A stretch of 64,000 nucleotides of DNA from Pseudomonas iridis (GCF_017980685.1 NZ_JACXXO010000006.1:1-64000); one strand, 5' to 3'. Positions 1 through 9,275 are shown, counted from the stretch's first letter. The notes: generated by a model not told the origin, from the sequence alone. Translations and numbers: made by a program.

Positions 1-229
1 TCCAGACTTCGATGAACTGAAGCGACCTCTCTCGAAACCTACTTAACTCATTGAATCTCAAGGAGTTTTCCGTTTCGACTGCGCCGGAAGTGGGGCGAAT
101 TATAGACGTCTGGAATCTGCCGTCAACAGCTAATTTCGCTTTTCTTTCAATTACTTGCAGATCGATCAAGAAACGACCAACCCCCCCTATATATAGAGGG
201 GAACGCTAAGCCTTCTATATAGAAGGAGC
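1..229. other. Intergenic region at window edge, no gene seen
   Basis: No convincing open reading frame or RNA gene is visible. The stretch is fairly AT-rich for this genome around 110-180. It ends with two AT-core palindromes directly downstream of the leftward CoA-transferase gene. A feature continuing from beyond the left edge cannot be excluded. Confidence 0.5.
184..226 (-). terminator. Two successive palindromes after gcdG
   Basis: A perfect 16-base palindrome CCTTCTATATAGAAGG (211-226) begins 4 bases after the gcdG stop. It is followed, in the direction of transcription, by an imperfect CCCC/GGGG palindrome with a TATATA core (184-201). They could fold as hairpins at the mRNA 3' end, but there is no clear U-tract, so the terminator call is tentative. 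Confidence 0.4.
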
Positions 230-1450
230 TCAGAGCACTCCATCCTCTTTCAGCGCGACCACCGCTCCCGCCCCCAGCCCCAAGACTCGCTGCAACACCT
301 CCAACGTATGTTCGCCCAACAAAGGAGGCGCAAGGCGATACTCGACAGGGGTTTGCGACATTCGAATAGGACTTGCCACCTGAGGCACCATCCCCGCCAA
401 CGCATGGGGCAACTCTATTGCCAGCCCGCGCGCCTTCACCTGCGGGTCCTCAAACACCTGCGACAGATCATTGATCGGGCCACATGGCACACCCGCCATC
501 TCCAACTGAGCTACCCACTCAGCCGTGGTCTTGAAGACTGTCGCCTGACGAATCAGAGGAATCAGCACGGCACGATTCGCCACCCGTAGCTTATTAGTAG
601 CGAAGCGCGGATCATCAGCCCACTGCGGCTGACCCGCCACTTCAGCAAACTTGCGGAACTGCCCGTCATTGCCCACGGTAAGGATGAAATCACCATCTGC
701 CGTAGGAAAGTCCTGATAAGGCACGATGTTCGGATGCGCATTGCCCAGGCGCTTGGGTGCATTGCCCGTGGTCAGGTAGTTCATCGCCTGGTTAGCCAGG
801 CAGGCTACCTGCACATCCAGCAATGCCATATCAATGTGCTGACCACCACCGTCGTGATCACGATGAGCCAGCGCCGCCAGTATCGCCACGGTCGAATACA
901 GCCCGGTCAGGATATCCGTTAGCGCCACACCAACCTTCACCGGCCCGGCACCTTCATCTCCTTCTGGCCGACCGGTCAGACTCATCAGCCCACCCAACCC
1001 CTGGATCATGAAGTCGTAACCGGCACGCTTGGCATAGGGCCCGGTCTGGCCGAAGCCAGTGATCGAGCAGTAGATCAGATCCGGATTGATAGCCTTCAGC
1101 GACTCATAGTCCAACCCATAAGCCGCCAGACCACCCACCTTGAAGTTCTCAATGAGGATGTCCGACTTGGCAGCGAGCTCGCGAACAAGCTTTTGGCCCT
1201 CGGGACGCGTGAAGTCGATGGTCACCGATTGCTTGTTGCGATTGGCCGAAAGGTAGTAAGCCGCCTCCGACGTGTTCTCACCATAAGCGTCCTTAAGGAA
1301 GGGCGGCCCCCAGGCGCGAGTGTCATCACCATTGCCGGGGCGCTCGACCTTGATCACTTCGGCGCCGAGGTCGGCGAGAATCTGCCCGGCCCATGGCCCG
1401 GCCAACACTCGCGATAAATCCAGTACCCGCAGATGCGACAGCGCGCCCAT
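230..1450 (-). CDS. gcdG: CaiB/BaiF family CoA-transferase (probable glutarate CoA-transferase)
   Basis: The 406-residue product is a full-length class III (formyl-CoA transferase type) CoA-transferase. The N-terminal LRVLDLSRVLAGPWAGQ and the following DLGAEVIKVE match the nucleotide-fold start of this family. It probably transfers CoA to glutarate, feeding glutaryl-CoA to the dehydrogenase encoded 13 bases upstream. The two genes form an operon (gcdHG) next to a LysR regulator, the arrangement known for lysine/glutarate catabolism in P. putida. The substrate is inferred from that context; the family alone does not fix it. Confidence 0.88.
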   Translation of the reverse strand: MGALSHLRVLDLSRVLAGPWAGQILADLGAEVIKVERPGNGDDTRAWGPPFLKDAYGENTSEAAYYLSANRNKQSVTIDFTRPEGQKLVRELAAKSDILIENFKVGGLAAYGLDYESLKAINPDLIYCSITGFGQTGPYAKRAGYDFMIQGLGGLMSLTGRPEGDEGAGPVKVGVALTDILTGLYSTVAILAALAHRDHDGGGQHIDMALLDVQVACLANQAMNYLTTGNAPKRLGNAHPNIVPYQDFPTADGDFILTVGNDGQFRKFAEVAGQPQWADDPRFATNKLRVANRAVLIPLIRQATVFKTTAEWVAQLEMAGVPCGPINDLSQVFEDPQVKARGLAIELPHALAGMVPQVASPIRMSQTPVEYRLAPPLLGEHTLEVLQRVLGLGAGAVVALKEDGVL

Positions 1451-1463
1451 GGTCGTTCTCCTA

Positions 1464-2645
1464 TTAATAGAACGCCTGCAGACCGGTTTGCGCGCGACCG
1501 AGGATCAGCGCGTGGACATCGTGCGTACCTTCATAGGTATTCACCACTTCCAGGTTGACCAAGTGGCGGGCCACGCCGAACTCGTCGGAGATACCGTTGC
1601 CGCCCAGCATGTCGCGAGCCATGCGGGCGATATCCAGCGACTTGCCGCACGAGTTGCGCTTCATGATCGAAGTGATTTCGACCGCAGCCGTGCCTTCATC
1701 CTTCATGCGCCCCAAACGCAGGCAGCCTTGCAGGGCCAGTGTGATCTCGGTCTGCATGTCCGCCAGTTTTTTCTGGATCAACTGAGTAGCGGCCAAAGGA
1801 CGGCCGAACTGCATGCGGTCCAGCGTGTATTGGCGTGCGGTGTGCCAGCAGAACTCGGCAGCGCCCAACGCACCCCAAGAGATGCCGTAGCGTGCGGAGT
1901 TGAGGCAGGTGAACGGACCTTTCAGACCACGCACGTCAGGGAAGATGTTTTCTTCCGGAACGAATACGTTGTCCATGACGATCTCACCGGTGATCGAGGC
2001 GCGCAGGCCGACCTTGCCGTGAATCGCCGGAGCGCTCAGGCCTTTCCAGCCTTTCTCCAGAACGAAGCCACGGATGTCGCCAGCATCGTCCTTGGCCCAA
2101 ACCACGAACACATCGGCGATCGGGCTGTTGGTGATCCACATCTTCGCGCCAGTCAGGCTGTAGCCGCCGTCGACTTTACGTGCACGAGTAATCATCGCGC
2201 CAGGGTCGGAACCGTGGTTTGGCTCGGTCAGACCGAAGCAGCCGATCCATTCGCCGGAAGCCAGTTTCGGCAGGTATTTCTGTTTCTGCGCTTCGGTGCC
2301 GAATTCGTTGATCGGCACCATTACCAGCGAAGACTGCACGCTCATCATCGAGCGATAGCCGGAATCGACACGCTCCACTTCACGGGCAATCAGGCCGTAG
2401 CTGACATAGTTGAGGCCACTGCCACCGTACTGCTCAGGAATGGTCGCGCCCAACAGGCCGACTTCACCCATCTCGCGGAAGATCGCCGGATCGGTCTTCT
2501 CGTGGCGGAAAGCTTCGAGGACACGCGGCGCGAGCTTCTGCTGAGCGAACTGCTCGGCAGTGTCGCGGATCATGCGCTCTTCTTCGGTGAGCTGTTGATC
2601 CAGCAGCAGGGGATCGATCCAGTTGAAGCTAGCTTTACCGCCCAT
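1464..2645 (-). CDS. gcdH: Glutaryl-CoA dehydrogenase
   Basis: This 393-residue FAD enzyme of the acyl-CoA dehydrogenase family converts glutaryl-CoA to crotonyl-CoA in lysine and glutarate degradation. Visible features are the FAD-binding segment [14 protein letters not shown], the [17 protein letters not shown] region, and the C-terminal [20 protein letters not shown], whose Glu is the catalytic base in the family. Length matches GcdH. It is the first gene of the gcdHG operon and is transcribed away from the LysR gene gcdR. The CoA-transferase partner supports glutaryl-CoA over other acyl-CoA substrates. Confidence 0.95.
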   Translation of the reverse strand: MGGKASFNWIDPLLLDQQLTEEERMIRDTAEQFAQQKLAPRVLEAFRHEKTDPAIFREMGEVGLLGATIPEQYGGSGLNYVSYGLIAREVERVDSGYRSMMSVQSSLVMVPINEFGTEAQKQKYLPKLASGEWIGCFGLTEPNHGSDPGAMITRARKVDGGYSLTGAKMWITNSPIADVFVVWAKDDAGDIRGFVLEKGWKGLSAPAIHGKVGLRASITGEIVMDNVFVPEENIFPDVRGLKGPFTCLNSARYGISWGALGAAEFCWHTARQYTLDRMQFGRPLAATQLIQKKLADMQTEITLALQGCLRLGRMKDEGTAAVEITSIMKRNSCGKSLDIARMARDMLGGNGISDEFGVARHLVNLEVVNTYEGTHDVHALILGRAQTGLQAFY

Positions 2646-2787
2646 GAGTGTGCCCTCGTAAATCGGTGAATTAAAGTGGCATTGATCCTAGGCGCGGTTC
2701 GCGGTCGCGGCAAACGAGGATTTCGCATTCTGTTGTGCTAATTTCTCACTCCGAAACAACGCCGATAGCCTTTTAAGCGACGTATTA

Positions 2788-3702
2788 GTGAGGTTGAAGT
2801 ACATGCGCAGGAAGATCCCCAGCACAACCGCTCTGATCAGTTTTGAGGCTGCCGCTCGACACGAGAGTTTTACCAAGGCCGCTGAAGAGCTTTCCATCAC
2901 CCAAGGCGCCATTTGCCGACAGATCGCCAGCCTTGAGGAGTTCCTCAGCGTGGAACTGTTCCGACGCTCACGACGCGGGGTAAAGCTGACCGAAGCAGGG
3001 CTTTCCTACAGCCGTCGGGTGGCGACCCAACTTGATGCGGTCGAACGCGACACGCTGTCGGTAATGGGTCAGCAAGGCGCCAATGTGATCGAACTGGCGG
3101 TGGTGCCGACCTTCGGCACGCAATGGCTGCTGCCACGCTTGAAAGATTTCCAGCTCAAGCATCCGGAAGTCACCGTCAACCTGACTAACCGCACGCGTCC
3201 ATTCCTGTTCGCCGATACCGACTTCGATGCCGCCATCTACTTCGGCGATGCCGATTGGTCAGGTACCGAGTCCCACAGACTGATGGGCGAAAATCCGATG
3301 CCCGTTTGCAGCCCCACCCTACTCGGCAGCAAGACAAAGCTGACAGCGCAAGAGGTTGCCGAGCTACCGCTCTTGCAGCAGACCACCCGCCCCTATGCTT
3401 GGCGCCAGTGGTTCAACTCGCAACATCTGAATATCCCTCGCGACATGACAGGGCCGCGCTATGAACTATTCTCCATGCTGGCGCAGGCAGCCATGCACGA
3501 CATGGGCATTGCGCTGATCCCGCCGTTCCTGATTCAGCGCGAATTGGCCGAGAAGCGCCTGGTGATTGCCAACCCCCAGGCACTGTCCAGCATCAAGGCT
3601 TATTACCTGATGATTCCCGAGCGAAAGGTCGAATCGGCGTCCCTGAAGGCATTTCGCGACTGGTTGGTGAACCAGGCGCATAGCTACAGCCTAGAAGGGT
3701 AG
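2788..3702 (+). CDS. gcdR: LysR-type regulator of the glutarate operon
   Basis: A 304-residue LysR-family regulator. Residues about 8-65 form the winged helix-turn-helix (ALISFEAAARHESFTKAAEELSITQGAICRQI is the recognition region, read in pieces), and the rest is the periplasmic-binding-protein-like effector domain. It is divergent from gcdH with a 142-base gap, as expected for a LysR activator of its neighbour. In P. putida the orthologous GcdR activates gcdHG in response to glutarate; the same role is inferred here. The ATG used is the first in frame. Confidence 0.88.
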   Translation: MRLKYMRRKIPSTTALISFEAAARHESFTKAAEELSITQGAICRQIASLEEFLSVELFRRSRRGVKLTEAGLSYSRRVATQLDAVERDTLSVMGQQGANVIELAVVPTFGTQWLLPRLKDFQLKHPEVTVNLTNRTRPFLFADTDFDAAIYFGDADWSGTESHRLMGENPMPVCSPTLLGSKTKLTAQEVAELPLLQQTTRPYAWRQWFNSQHLNIPRDMTGPRYELFSMLAQAAMHDMGIALIPPFLIQRELAEKRLVIANPQALSSIKAYYLMIPERKVESASLKAFRDWLVNQAHSYSLEG

Positions 3703-4136
3703 CGGCTCACAGCGTTAGCTGACCTCGTAGTCAGAAAAATTAAAGCACTACAGATATAAGTATTTGTCGCATTTTCAACGACTGTATCCGAAGGTCGTAC
3801 AGACGTCCCACAAGCGCCTGCCGGCGTGGCTTTGAGCCTCCATTCGCGACTCATTACGGTCCATTCACGTCACCGATGAGATAAATCTTCGAATTCGTCC
3901 AGAATCCTTGTAAGGCACGGCCTGCAAGGGATTCAGCCGGTCATGTGCGACATTCGGTCACGGCATGACTTGTAGTTAATTTTCCGTCACCCGTCATAAT
4001 CCCTTGAAGGGCATAAAGTTCGCCTGCAAAATGCCGCGCCCCGCCTTGATTTAGCGGGATCGTGCTGATCGGCCGCCCCAGTCGCACCATCCGAAGTGCC
4101 TGGGTTTACTCAATAAGATCACGCAGGAGATTTGAC
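3703..4136. other. Intergenic region upstream of pntAA
   Basis: This 434-base gap carries no ORF with coding character. A near-perfect stem (CCTTGTAAGGC pairing with GCCTGCAAGG, about 3906-3930) is present but lacks a U-tract. The pnt promoter should lie in the right half; no convincing -35/-10 pair was identified. Confidence 0.4.
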
Positions 4137-5258
4137 GTGCACATTGGTGTTCCTCTCGAAACCCAGACCGGTGAAACACGGGTTGCTGCAACCCCGGAAA
4201 CCATTAAAAAGCTGATCAGCCAAGGTCATAAGGTCACTGTGCAAACCGGCGCCGGCGTTAAAGCCAGCGTTGTCGACAGTGCTTATGAAGCGGCAGGCGC
4301 AACTATTGGCAGTGCCAACGATGCGTTTGGCGCCGAGCTGATTCTCAAAGTGGTCGCCCCAAGCGATGCCGAACTGACGCTGATCAAGCGCGGTGCGGTG
4401 CTGGTTGGCATGCTCAATCCGTTCAACAACGACACCATCGCCAAAATGGCCGAGTGCGGGATTACCGCGTTCGCCCTGGAAGCGGCGCCGCGCACCTCGC
4501 GGGCGCAGAGTCTCGATGTGTTGTCGTCCCAGGCGAACATCGCCGGCTATAAGGCCGTGTTGCTGGCCGCTCACTACTATCCGCGCTTCATGCCGATGCT
4601 GATGACCGCTGCGGGCACCGTGAAAGCGGCGCGCGTGCTGATTCTCGGCGCAGGCGTGGCCGGGTTGCAGGCGATTGCTACGGCGAAACGTCTGGGTGCG
4701 GTTATCGAAGCGTCCGACGTGCGTCCGGCGGTGAAGGAACAGATCGAATCCCTCGGCGCCAAGTTCGTCGACGTGCCTTACGAGACCGATGAAGAGCGCG
4801 AATGCGCCGTTGGTGTCGGCGGTTACGCGCGGCCGATGCCGGCGAGCTGGATGCAGCGTCAGGCCCAGGCCGTGCATGAACGCGCCAAGCAGGCTGACAT
4901 CGTCATCACTACCGCGCTGATCCCGGGCCGCAAGGCACCGACGCTGTTGAGTGCGGACACCGTGGCGCAAATGAAACCGGGCTCGGTGGTCATTGACCTC
5001 GCGGCTGCGCAGGGCGGTAACTGCCCGTTGACCGTAGCCGATCAGGTCGTGATCGAGAACGGCGTGACTATCGCCGGTCCGACCAATCTGGCCGGTGAAG
5101 TCGCTGCGGACGCTTCGGCGCTGTATGCACGCAACCTGCTGGACTTCCTGAAGCTGGTCTTCACTAAAGAAGGCCAGTTCGACGTCAACCTCGAAGACGA
5201 CATCGTCGCCGCGTGCCTGATGTGCCGCGACGGCCAAGTCATCCGCAAAAACGCCTAA
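4137..5258 (+). CDS. pntAA: NAD(P) transhydrogenase alpha subunit, NAD-binding part
   Basis: The 373-residue soluble domain I of proton-translocating transhydrogenase binds NAD(H) and exchanges hydride with domain III in PntB. The alanine-dehydrogenase-like N-terminus (HIGVPLETQTGETRVAATP) and the nucleotide fold GAGVAGLQAIATAKRLGA with SDVRPAVKEQ are clear. The GTG at 4137 is chosen because it follows an AGGAG site and gives the family N-terminus; an upstream ATG at 4062 would add an unrelated tail. As in many bacteria, the alpha subunit is split into two genes, followed at once by pntAB. Confidence 0.95.
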   Translation: MHIGVPLETQTGETRVAATPETIKKLISQGHKVTVQTGAGVKASVVDSAYEAAGATIGSANDAFGAELILKVVAPSDAELTLIKRGAVLVGMLNPFNNDTIAKMAECGITAFALEAAPRTSRAQSLDVLSSQANIAGYKAVLLAAHYYPRFMPMLMTAAGTVKAARVLILGAGVAGLQAIATAKRLGAVIEASDVRPAVKEQIESLGAKFVDVPYETDEERECAVGVGGYARPMPASWMQRQAQAVHERAKQADIVITTALIPGRKAPTLLSADTVAQMKPGSVVIDLAAAQGGNCPLTVADQVVIENGVTIAGPTNLAGEVAADASALYARNLLDFLKLVFTKEGQFDVNLEDDIVAACLMCRDGQVIRKNA

Positions 5259-5273
5259 GCAGGGATTCAGACG

Positions 5274-5594
5274 ATGGAAGAGCTTATCTCCCCCGGTATC
5301 TACAACCTGATCATCTTCGTGCTGGCGATTTATGTCGGTTATCACGTGGTCTGGAACGTAACACCTGCGCTGCACACGCCGCTGATGGCCGTGACCAACG
5401 CCATCTCGGCGATCGTGATCGTCGGCGCGATGCTGGCCGCTGCCCTGACGGTCACCCCGCTGGGCAAGACCATGGGCACCCTCGCCGTGGCGCTGGCCGC
5501 AGTGAATGTGTTCGGTGGCTTCCTGGTTACCCGCCGCATGCTTGAGATGTTCAAGAAGAAAGCCCCGAAAGTAAAAGAAGAGGCGCCGAAGTAA
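5274..5594 (+). CDS. pntAB: NAD(P) transhydrogenase alpha subunit, membrane part
   Basis: A 106-residue hydrophobic protein with about three transmembrane helices, matching the membrane portion (domain II) of the split alpha subunit. It lies 15 bases after pntAA, and its stop overlaps the pntB start by one base (TAATG), so translation is probably coupled. The lysine-rich tail [13 protein letters not shown] is presumably cytoplasmic. Confidence 0.95.
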   Translation: MEELISPGIYNLIIFVLAIYVGYHVVWNVTPALHTPLMAVTNAISAIVIVGAMLAAALTVTPLGKTMGTLAVALAAVNVFGGFLVTRRMLEMFKKKAPKVKEEAPK

Positions 5595-7027
5595 TGAGCA
5601 TGAATCTCGTCACGACGCTTTATCTGATCGCGTCGATCTGTTTCATCCAGGCCCTCAAAGGCTTGTCGCACCCAACCACGTCACGCCGCGGCAATCTGTT
5701 CGGCATGCTCGGCATGGGTCTGGCGATCATCACTACTGTCGGCCTCATCTATAAGCTCGGCGCTGAGCTGGCCACGGCTGGTATCGGTTATGTGATCGTC
5801 GGCCTGCTGGTCGGCGGTACCGCCGGTTCGATCATGGCCAAGCGTGTTGAAATGACCAAAATGCCGGAGCTGGTTGCCTTCATGCACAGCATGATCGGCC
5901 TGGCAGCGGTGTTCATCGCCATTGCTGCCGTGGTTGAGCCGCAGTCGCTGGGCATCGTCAAGCAACTGGGGGACGCGATTCCGGCGGGTAACCGCTTGGA
6001 ACTGTTCCTCGGCGCGGCGATTGGTGCCATCACCTTCTCCGGCTCAGTGATCGCCTTCGGCAAGCTCTCGGGCAAGTACAAGTTCCGCCTGTTTCAGGGC
6101 GCACCGGTACAGTTTAGCGGTCAGCACAAGCTGAACGCGGTGCTGGGTCTGGCGACACTGGCACTCGGATTGACCTTTATGTTCACCGGCAACCTCACCG
6201 CGTTTGCGCTGATGCTGGCGCTGGCGTTCGTGATGGGCGTGCTGATCATCATCCCGATCGGCGGTGCCGACATGCCGGTGGTGGTGTCGATGCTCAACAG
6301 CTATTCGGGCTGGGCAGCAGCGGGTATCGGTTTCTCGCTGAACAACTCGATGCTGATCATTGCCGGCTCGCTCGTCGGTTCGAGCGGTGCGATCCTCTCG
6401 TACATCATGTGTAAGGCGATGAACCGTTCCTTCTTCAACGTATTGCTCGGTGGTTTCGGCAATACGGTTGACGCAGGCCCGGCCGGTGCGAAGGAAGCAC
6501 GTCCGGTGAAATCCGGTTCGGCTGACGACGCGACGTTCCTGCTGACCAACGCCGACACCGTGATCATCGTTCCAGGCTACGGCCTGGCGGTAGCCCGTGC
6601 GCAGCATGCATTGAAAGAGCTGACCGAGAAGCTGACCCACCGTGGCGTGACCGTGAAGTATGCGATCCACCCGGTGGCCGGGCGGATGCCCGGGCACATG
6701 AACGTACTGCTGGCCGAAGCCGAAGTGCCGTACGACCAGGTGTTCGAGATGGAAGACATCAACTCCGAGTTCGGTCAGGCCGATGTGGTGCTGGTGCTCG
6801 GCGCGAACGACGTGGTCAACCCGGCCGCCAAGAACGATCCGAAATCGCCGATTGCCGGTATGCCGATTCTCGAAGCGTTCAAGGCCAAGACCATCATCGT
6901 CAACAAGCGCTCAATGGCCAGCGGCTATGCCGGTCTGGACAACGAACTGTTCTACCTGGACAAGACCATGATGGTGTTCGGTGACGCGAAGAAAGTCATC
7001 GAAGACATGGTTAAAGCCGTCGAGTAA
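5594..7027 (+). CDS. pntB: NAD(P) transhydrogenase beta subunit
   Basis: The 477-residue beta subunit has about eight to nine membrane helices in its first 290 residues (rest of domain II). The C-terminal NADP(H)-binding domain III carries VIIVPGYGLAVARAQHALKEL and HPVAGRMPGHMNVLLAEA. With PntAA and PntAB it uses the proton gradient to reduce NADP+ with NADH, a source of biosynthetic NADPH. It starts inside the pntAB stop codon and is followed by a strong terminator. Confidence 0.96.
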   Translation: MSMNLVTTLYLIASICFIQALKGLSHPTTSRRGNLFGMLGMGLAIITTVGLIYKLGAELATAGIGYVIVGLLVGGTAGSIMAKRVEMTKMPELVAFMHSMIGLAAVFIAIAAVVEPQSLGIVKQLGDAIPAGNRLELFLGAAIGAITFSGSVIAFGKLSGKYKFRLFQGAPVQFSGQHKLNAVLGLATLALGLTFMFTGNLTAFALMLALAFVMGVLIIIPIGGADMPVVVSMLNSYSGWAAAGIGFSLNNSMLIIAGSLVGSSGAILSYIMCKAMNRSFFNVLLGGFGNTVDAGPAGAKEARPVKSGSADDATFLLTNADTVIIVPGYGLAVARAQHALKELTEKLTHRGVTVKYAIHPVAGRMPGHMNVLLAEAEVPYDQVFEMEDINSEFGQADVVLVLGANDVVNPAAKNDPKSPIAGMPILEAFKAKTIIVNKRSMASGYAGLDNELFYLDKTMMVFGDAKKVIEDMVKAVE

Positions 7028-7044
7028 CTTTCGCCTGCTGCACC

Positions 7045-7073
7045 AAACGCCCCGACTTGTCGGGGCGTTTTTG
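7045..7073 (+). terminator. Rho-independent terminator after pntB
   Basis: AACGCCCCGAC pairs with GTCGGGGCGTT across a short TT loop, followed by a run of T. It lies 17 bases after the pntB stop and closes the pnt operon. Confidence 0.92.
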
Positions 7074-7241
7074 TTTGCGCAAACAGTCGGACAATATGCC
7101 GCGTTGTTGCAGATCCGGTAACGATGTTTTACTTGAAACCCGCGCAATAGACGCCTCTTTTGCGACCTTGGTAGCGGGACAGGCACCAGCCAAATTCACT
7201 AGACTGCGCATCCTGCTACTCGCTGCCCGAGATAAAAATAC

Positions 7242-8735
7242 ATGTACCGTGACCGTATTCGCCTGCCTTCGTTGTTGGACAAAGTGATGAGCGCCGCCGA
7301 CGCTGCTGCTCTGATTGAGGACGGCATGACCGTCGGCATGAGCGGCTTCACCCGCGCCGGCGAAGCCAAGGCCGTCCCTCATGCACTGGCCGAGCGGGCC
7401 AAGGTCACGCCGCTGAAGATCAGCCTGATGACGGGCGCCAGCCTGGGCAATGACCTCGACAAGCAACTGACCGAAGCCGGCGTGCTGTCGCGGCGCATGC
7501 CGTTCCAGGTCGACAGCACCTTGCGCAAGGCGATCAACGCCGGGCAAGTGATGTTCATTGACCAGCATCTGTCGGAAACCGTCGAGCAACTGCGCAACCA
7601 GCAACTGAAGCTGCCGGACATCGCCGTCATCGAAGCCGTGGCCATCACCGAGCAGGGCCATATTGTGCCGACCACTTCGGTGGGCAACTCGGCGAGCTTC
7701 GCGATTTTCGCCAAACAGGTGATCGTCGAGATCAATCTGGCGCATAACGCCAACCTCGAAGGTCTGCACGACATCTATATCCCGACGTATCGTCCGACGC
7801 GTACGCCGATTCCGCTGGTGAAGGTCGACGACCGCATCGGCAGCACCGCGATCCCGATTCCACCGGAGAAGATCGTCGCCATCGTCATCACCCAGCAACC
7901 GGATTCACCGTCCACGGTGTCGTCGCCGGATGTCGACACCAACGCCATCGCCGATCACCTGATCACTTTCTTCAAGCAGGAAGTCGATGCCGGGCGCATG
8001 ACCAACAAGCTAGGCCCGCTGCAGGCCGGGATCGGCAACATCGCCAACGCGGTGATGTGCGGCCTGATCGACTCGCCGTTTGAAGACCTGACCATGTACT
8101 CCGAAGTCCTGCAGGACTCGACGTTCGACCTGATCGATGCCGGCAAGCTGAGCTTCGCTTCGGGCAGCTCGATCACGCTGTCGGAACGGCGCAACACCGA
8201 CGTGTTCGGCAACCTGGAAAAGTACAAAGACAAACTGGTGCTGCGTCCGCAGGAAATCTCCAACCACCCGGAAGTCGTGCGGCGCTTGGGGATCATCGGC
8301 ATCAACACGGCGCTGGAGTTCGACATCTACGGCAACGTCAACTCTACCCACGTCTGCGGCACGCGGATGATGAACGGCATCGGCGGCTCCGGCGATTTCG
8401 CGCGTAACGCGCATCTGGCGGTGTTCGTGACGAAATCGATCGCCAAGGGTGGCGCGATTTCCAGCGTTGTGCCGATGGTCAGCCACGTTGACCATACCGA
8501 ACATGATGTCGACATTCTGGTAACCGAAGTAGGCCTGGCGGATCTGCGAGGCCTGGCGCCTCGCGAACGGGCCCGGGTGATCATCGACAATTGTGTGCAC
8601 CCGGACTTTCGCCAGGCGCTGGATAACTACTTCACCGCCGCCTGCGCAATCGGTGGTCACACCCCACACATCCTGCGTGAAGCGTTGAGCTGGCACATCA
8701 ATCTGGAAGAAACCGGGCGGATGCTGACGGTGTAA
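7242..8735 (+). CDS. Acetyl-CoA hydrolase / succinyl-CoA:acetate CoA-transferase family enzyme
   Basis: The 497-residue product is a full-length class I CoA-transferase of the Ach1/SCACT type. It shows MTVGMSGFTRAGEAKAVP near the N-terminus, the MYSEVLQDS segment that carries the active-site Glu in this family, and the GIGGSGDFARNA glycine motif near residue 385. It probably moves CoA between succinyl-CoA or acetyl-CoA and a short acid. P. putida has a similar gene beside pnt and gcd genes. The exact acids are not determined by sequence. Confidence 0.9.
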   Translation: MYRDRIRLPSLLDKVMSAADAAALIEDGMTVGMSGFTRAGEAKAVPHALAERAKVTPLKISLMTGASLGNDLDKQLTEAGVLSRRMPFQVDSTLRKAINAGQVMFIDQHLSETVEQLRNQQLKLPDIAVIEAVAITEQGHIVPTTSVGNSASFAIFAKQVIVEINLAHNANLEGLHDIYIPTYRPTRTPIPLVKVDDRIGSTAIPIPPEKIVAIVITQQPDSPSTVSSPDVDTNAIADHLITFFKQEVDAGRMTNKLGPLQAGIGNIANAVMCGLIDSPFEDLTMYSEVLQDSTFDLIDAGKLSFASGSSITLSERRNTDVFGNLEKYKDKLVLRPQEISNHPEVVRRLGIIGINTALEFDIYGNVNSTHVCGTRMMNGIGGSGDFARNAHLAVFVTKSIAKGGAISSVVPMVSHVDHTEHDVDILVTEVGLADLRGLAPRERARVIIDNCVHPDFRQALDNYFTAACAIGGHTPHILREALSWHINLEETGRMLTV

Positions 8736-8749
8736 TTCACACAGATGTT

Positions 8750-8780
8750 CCGTCGGCGCAAACACAGTTTGCGTCGACGG
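8750..8780 (+). terminator. Hairpin after the CoA-transferase gene
   Basis: CCGTCGGCGCAAA pairs with TTTGCGTCGACGG (one G-A mismatch) around a CACAG loop, 15 bases after the stop. There is no T-run, so it may be a processing or weak termination signal. Confidence 0.5.
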
Positions 8781-8807
8781 TATTCAGAAATCCTCGACAC
8801 CGTCAAA

Positions 8808-8826
8808 AACTGTACTGCTGTACCGG
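8808..8826 (+). promoter_or_regulatory. Direct repeat of CTGTAC boxes
   Basis: AACTGTACTG is followed immediately by CTGTACCGG. This head-to-tail pair resembles the direct-repeat operators of MocR/GntR regulators. Related boxes occur at 8896-8905, 8957-8973 and 9444-9454. The binding protein is not encoded in this window. Confidence 0.5.
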
Positions 8827-8895
8827 TCTTTTCCTACAGCAAATACCCACACTTTCTTCCGAAACCAGCTAAAACGCACCACTTAAGTGCGGACA

Positions 8896-8905
8896 GGTAC
8901 AGTTT
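8896..8905 (-). promoter_or_regulatory. Inverted copy of the AACTGTACC box
   Basis: GGTACAGTTT is the reverse complement of AAACTGTACC, the same box as at 8808-8826. It lies 160 bases upstream of the DUF1127 start. Confidence 0.4.
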
Positions 8906-8956
8906 GCCCAATTTCGACCCGTACACCATCAATAAACAGTTAACTGGTCACTCACA

Positions 8957-8973
8957 ATACAGTTGAACTGTAT
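8957..8973. promoter_or_regulatory. Perfect palindrome ATACAGTT-G-AACTGTAT
   Basis: A 17-base perfect inverted repeat built from two AACTGTA half-boxes. It is close to where a promoter for the DUF1127 gene would lie. A second palindrome, CAGTTAACTG, sits at 8937-8946. A dimeric regulator is likely; it is not a LexA site because the half-sites point the wrong way. Confidence 0.5.
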
Positions 8974-9001
8974 CTAGTGAGACTAGGCAAACGGGAGGAT
9001 C

Positions 9002-9028
9002 ATGGGCACCAGTCAAACCACTACCTGA
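9002..9028 (+). CDS. Eight-codon upstream ORF before the DUF1127 gene
   Basis: ATG at 9002 is preceded by GGGAGGATC, a good Shine-Dalgarno sequence, and encodes MGTSQTTT followed by TGA. The next gene starts 28 bases further on. It could be a leader peptide affecting translation or attenuation downstream, or simply chance; no alternative RNA structure was worked out. Confidence 0.3.
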   Translation: MGTSQTTT

Positions 9029-9056
9029 TCCCGCCACAAGCGGAAGGATGTCAACC

Positions 9057-9275
9057 ATGGAACGTACACTCAGTTCCGAACTGTTCTTCGAAGACAAAGC
9101 TGCAAAAACCCAGGCTTCCATGCCTCTGCGCGTTCTCGCCAACCTGATGTTGTGGCAGCGCCGCATCTCCAGCCGCCACCAATTGGCCCGCCTGGATTCG
9201 CGTCTGCTGGCTGACGCCGGTATCAGCGAAGCACAACGCTACGAAGAGCTGAGCAAGCCGTTCTGGCGCTAAGTA
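9057..9275 (+). CDS. Small DUF1127 protein
   Basis: The 71-residue protein has the DUF1127 (YjiS-like) C-terminus: a tryptophan/arginine segment WQRRISSRHQLARLDSRLLADAGIS then a short tail. Such proteins are small, basic and often stress- or phosphate-responsive; their function is mostly unknown. The ATG at 9057 fits a GGAAGG site nine bases upstream; the in-frame ATG at 9048 overlaps that site and is unlikely. It is monocistronic, with a strong terminator downstream and an unusual box-rich upstream region. Confidence 0.85.

Larger units (their letters stand above)
8736..9056. other. Regulatory intergenic region with repeated ACTGTAC boxes
   Basis: No normal-sized gene is seen. The region holds a 13-bp hairpin after the CoA-transferase gene, several copies or half-copies of an AACTGTAC-type box in both orientations, and an 8-codon upstream ORF with a good ribosome site before the DUF1127 gene. 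These are listed separately. Confidence 0.6.

Noticed and set aside
1320-2669. 449-codon rightward open frame
   Set aside because: Antisense to gcdH and the start of gcdG; no ribosome site and no family resemblance.
4119-5375. 418-codon leftward open frame
   Set aside because: Antisense to pntAA and the start of pntAB; composition is that of a mirror frame, rich in Arg, His and Gln.
8957-8973. Possible LexA site ATACAGTTGAACTGTAT
   Set aside because: LexA needs CTGT-N8-ACAG; here the half-sites are in the reverse order.
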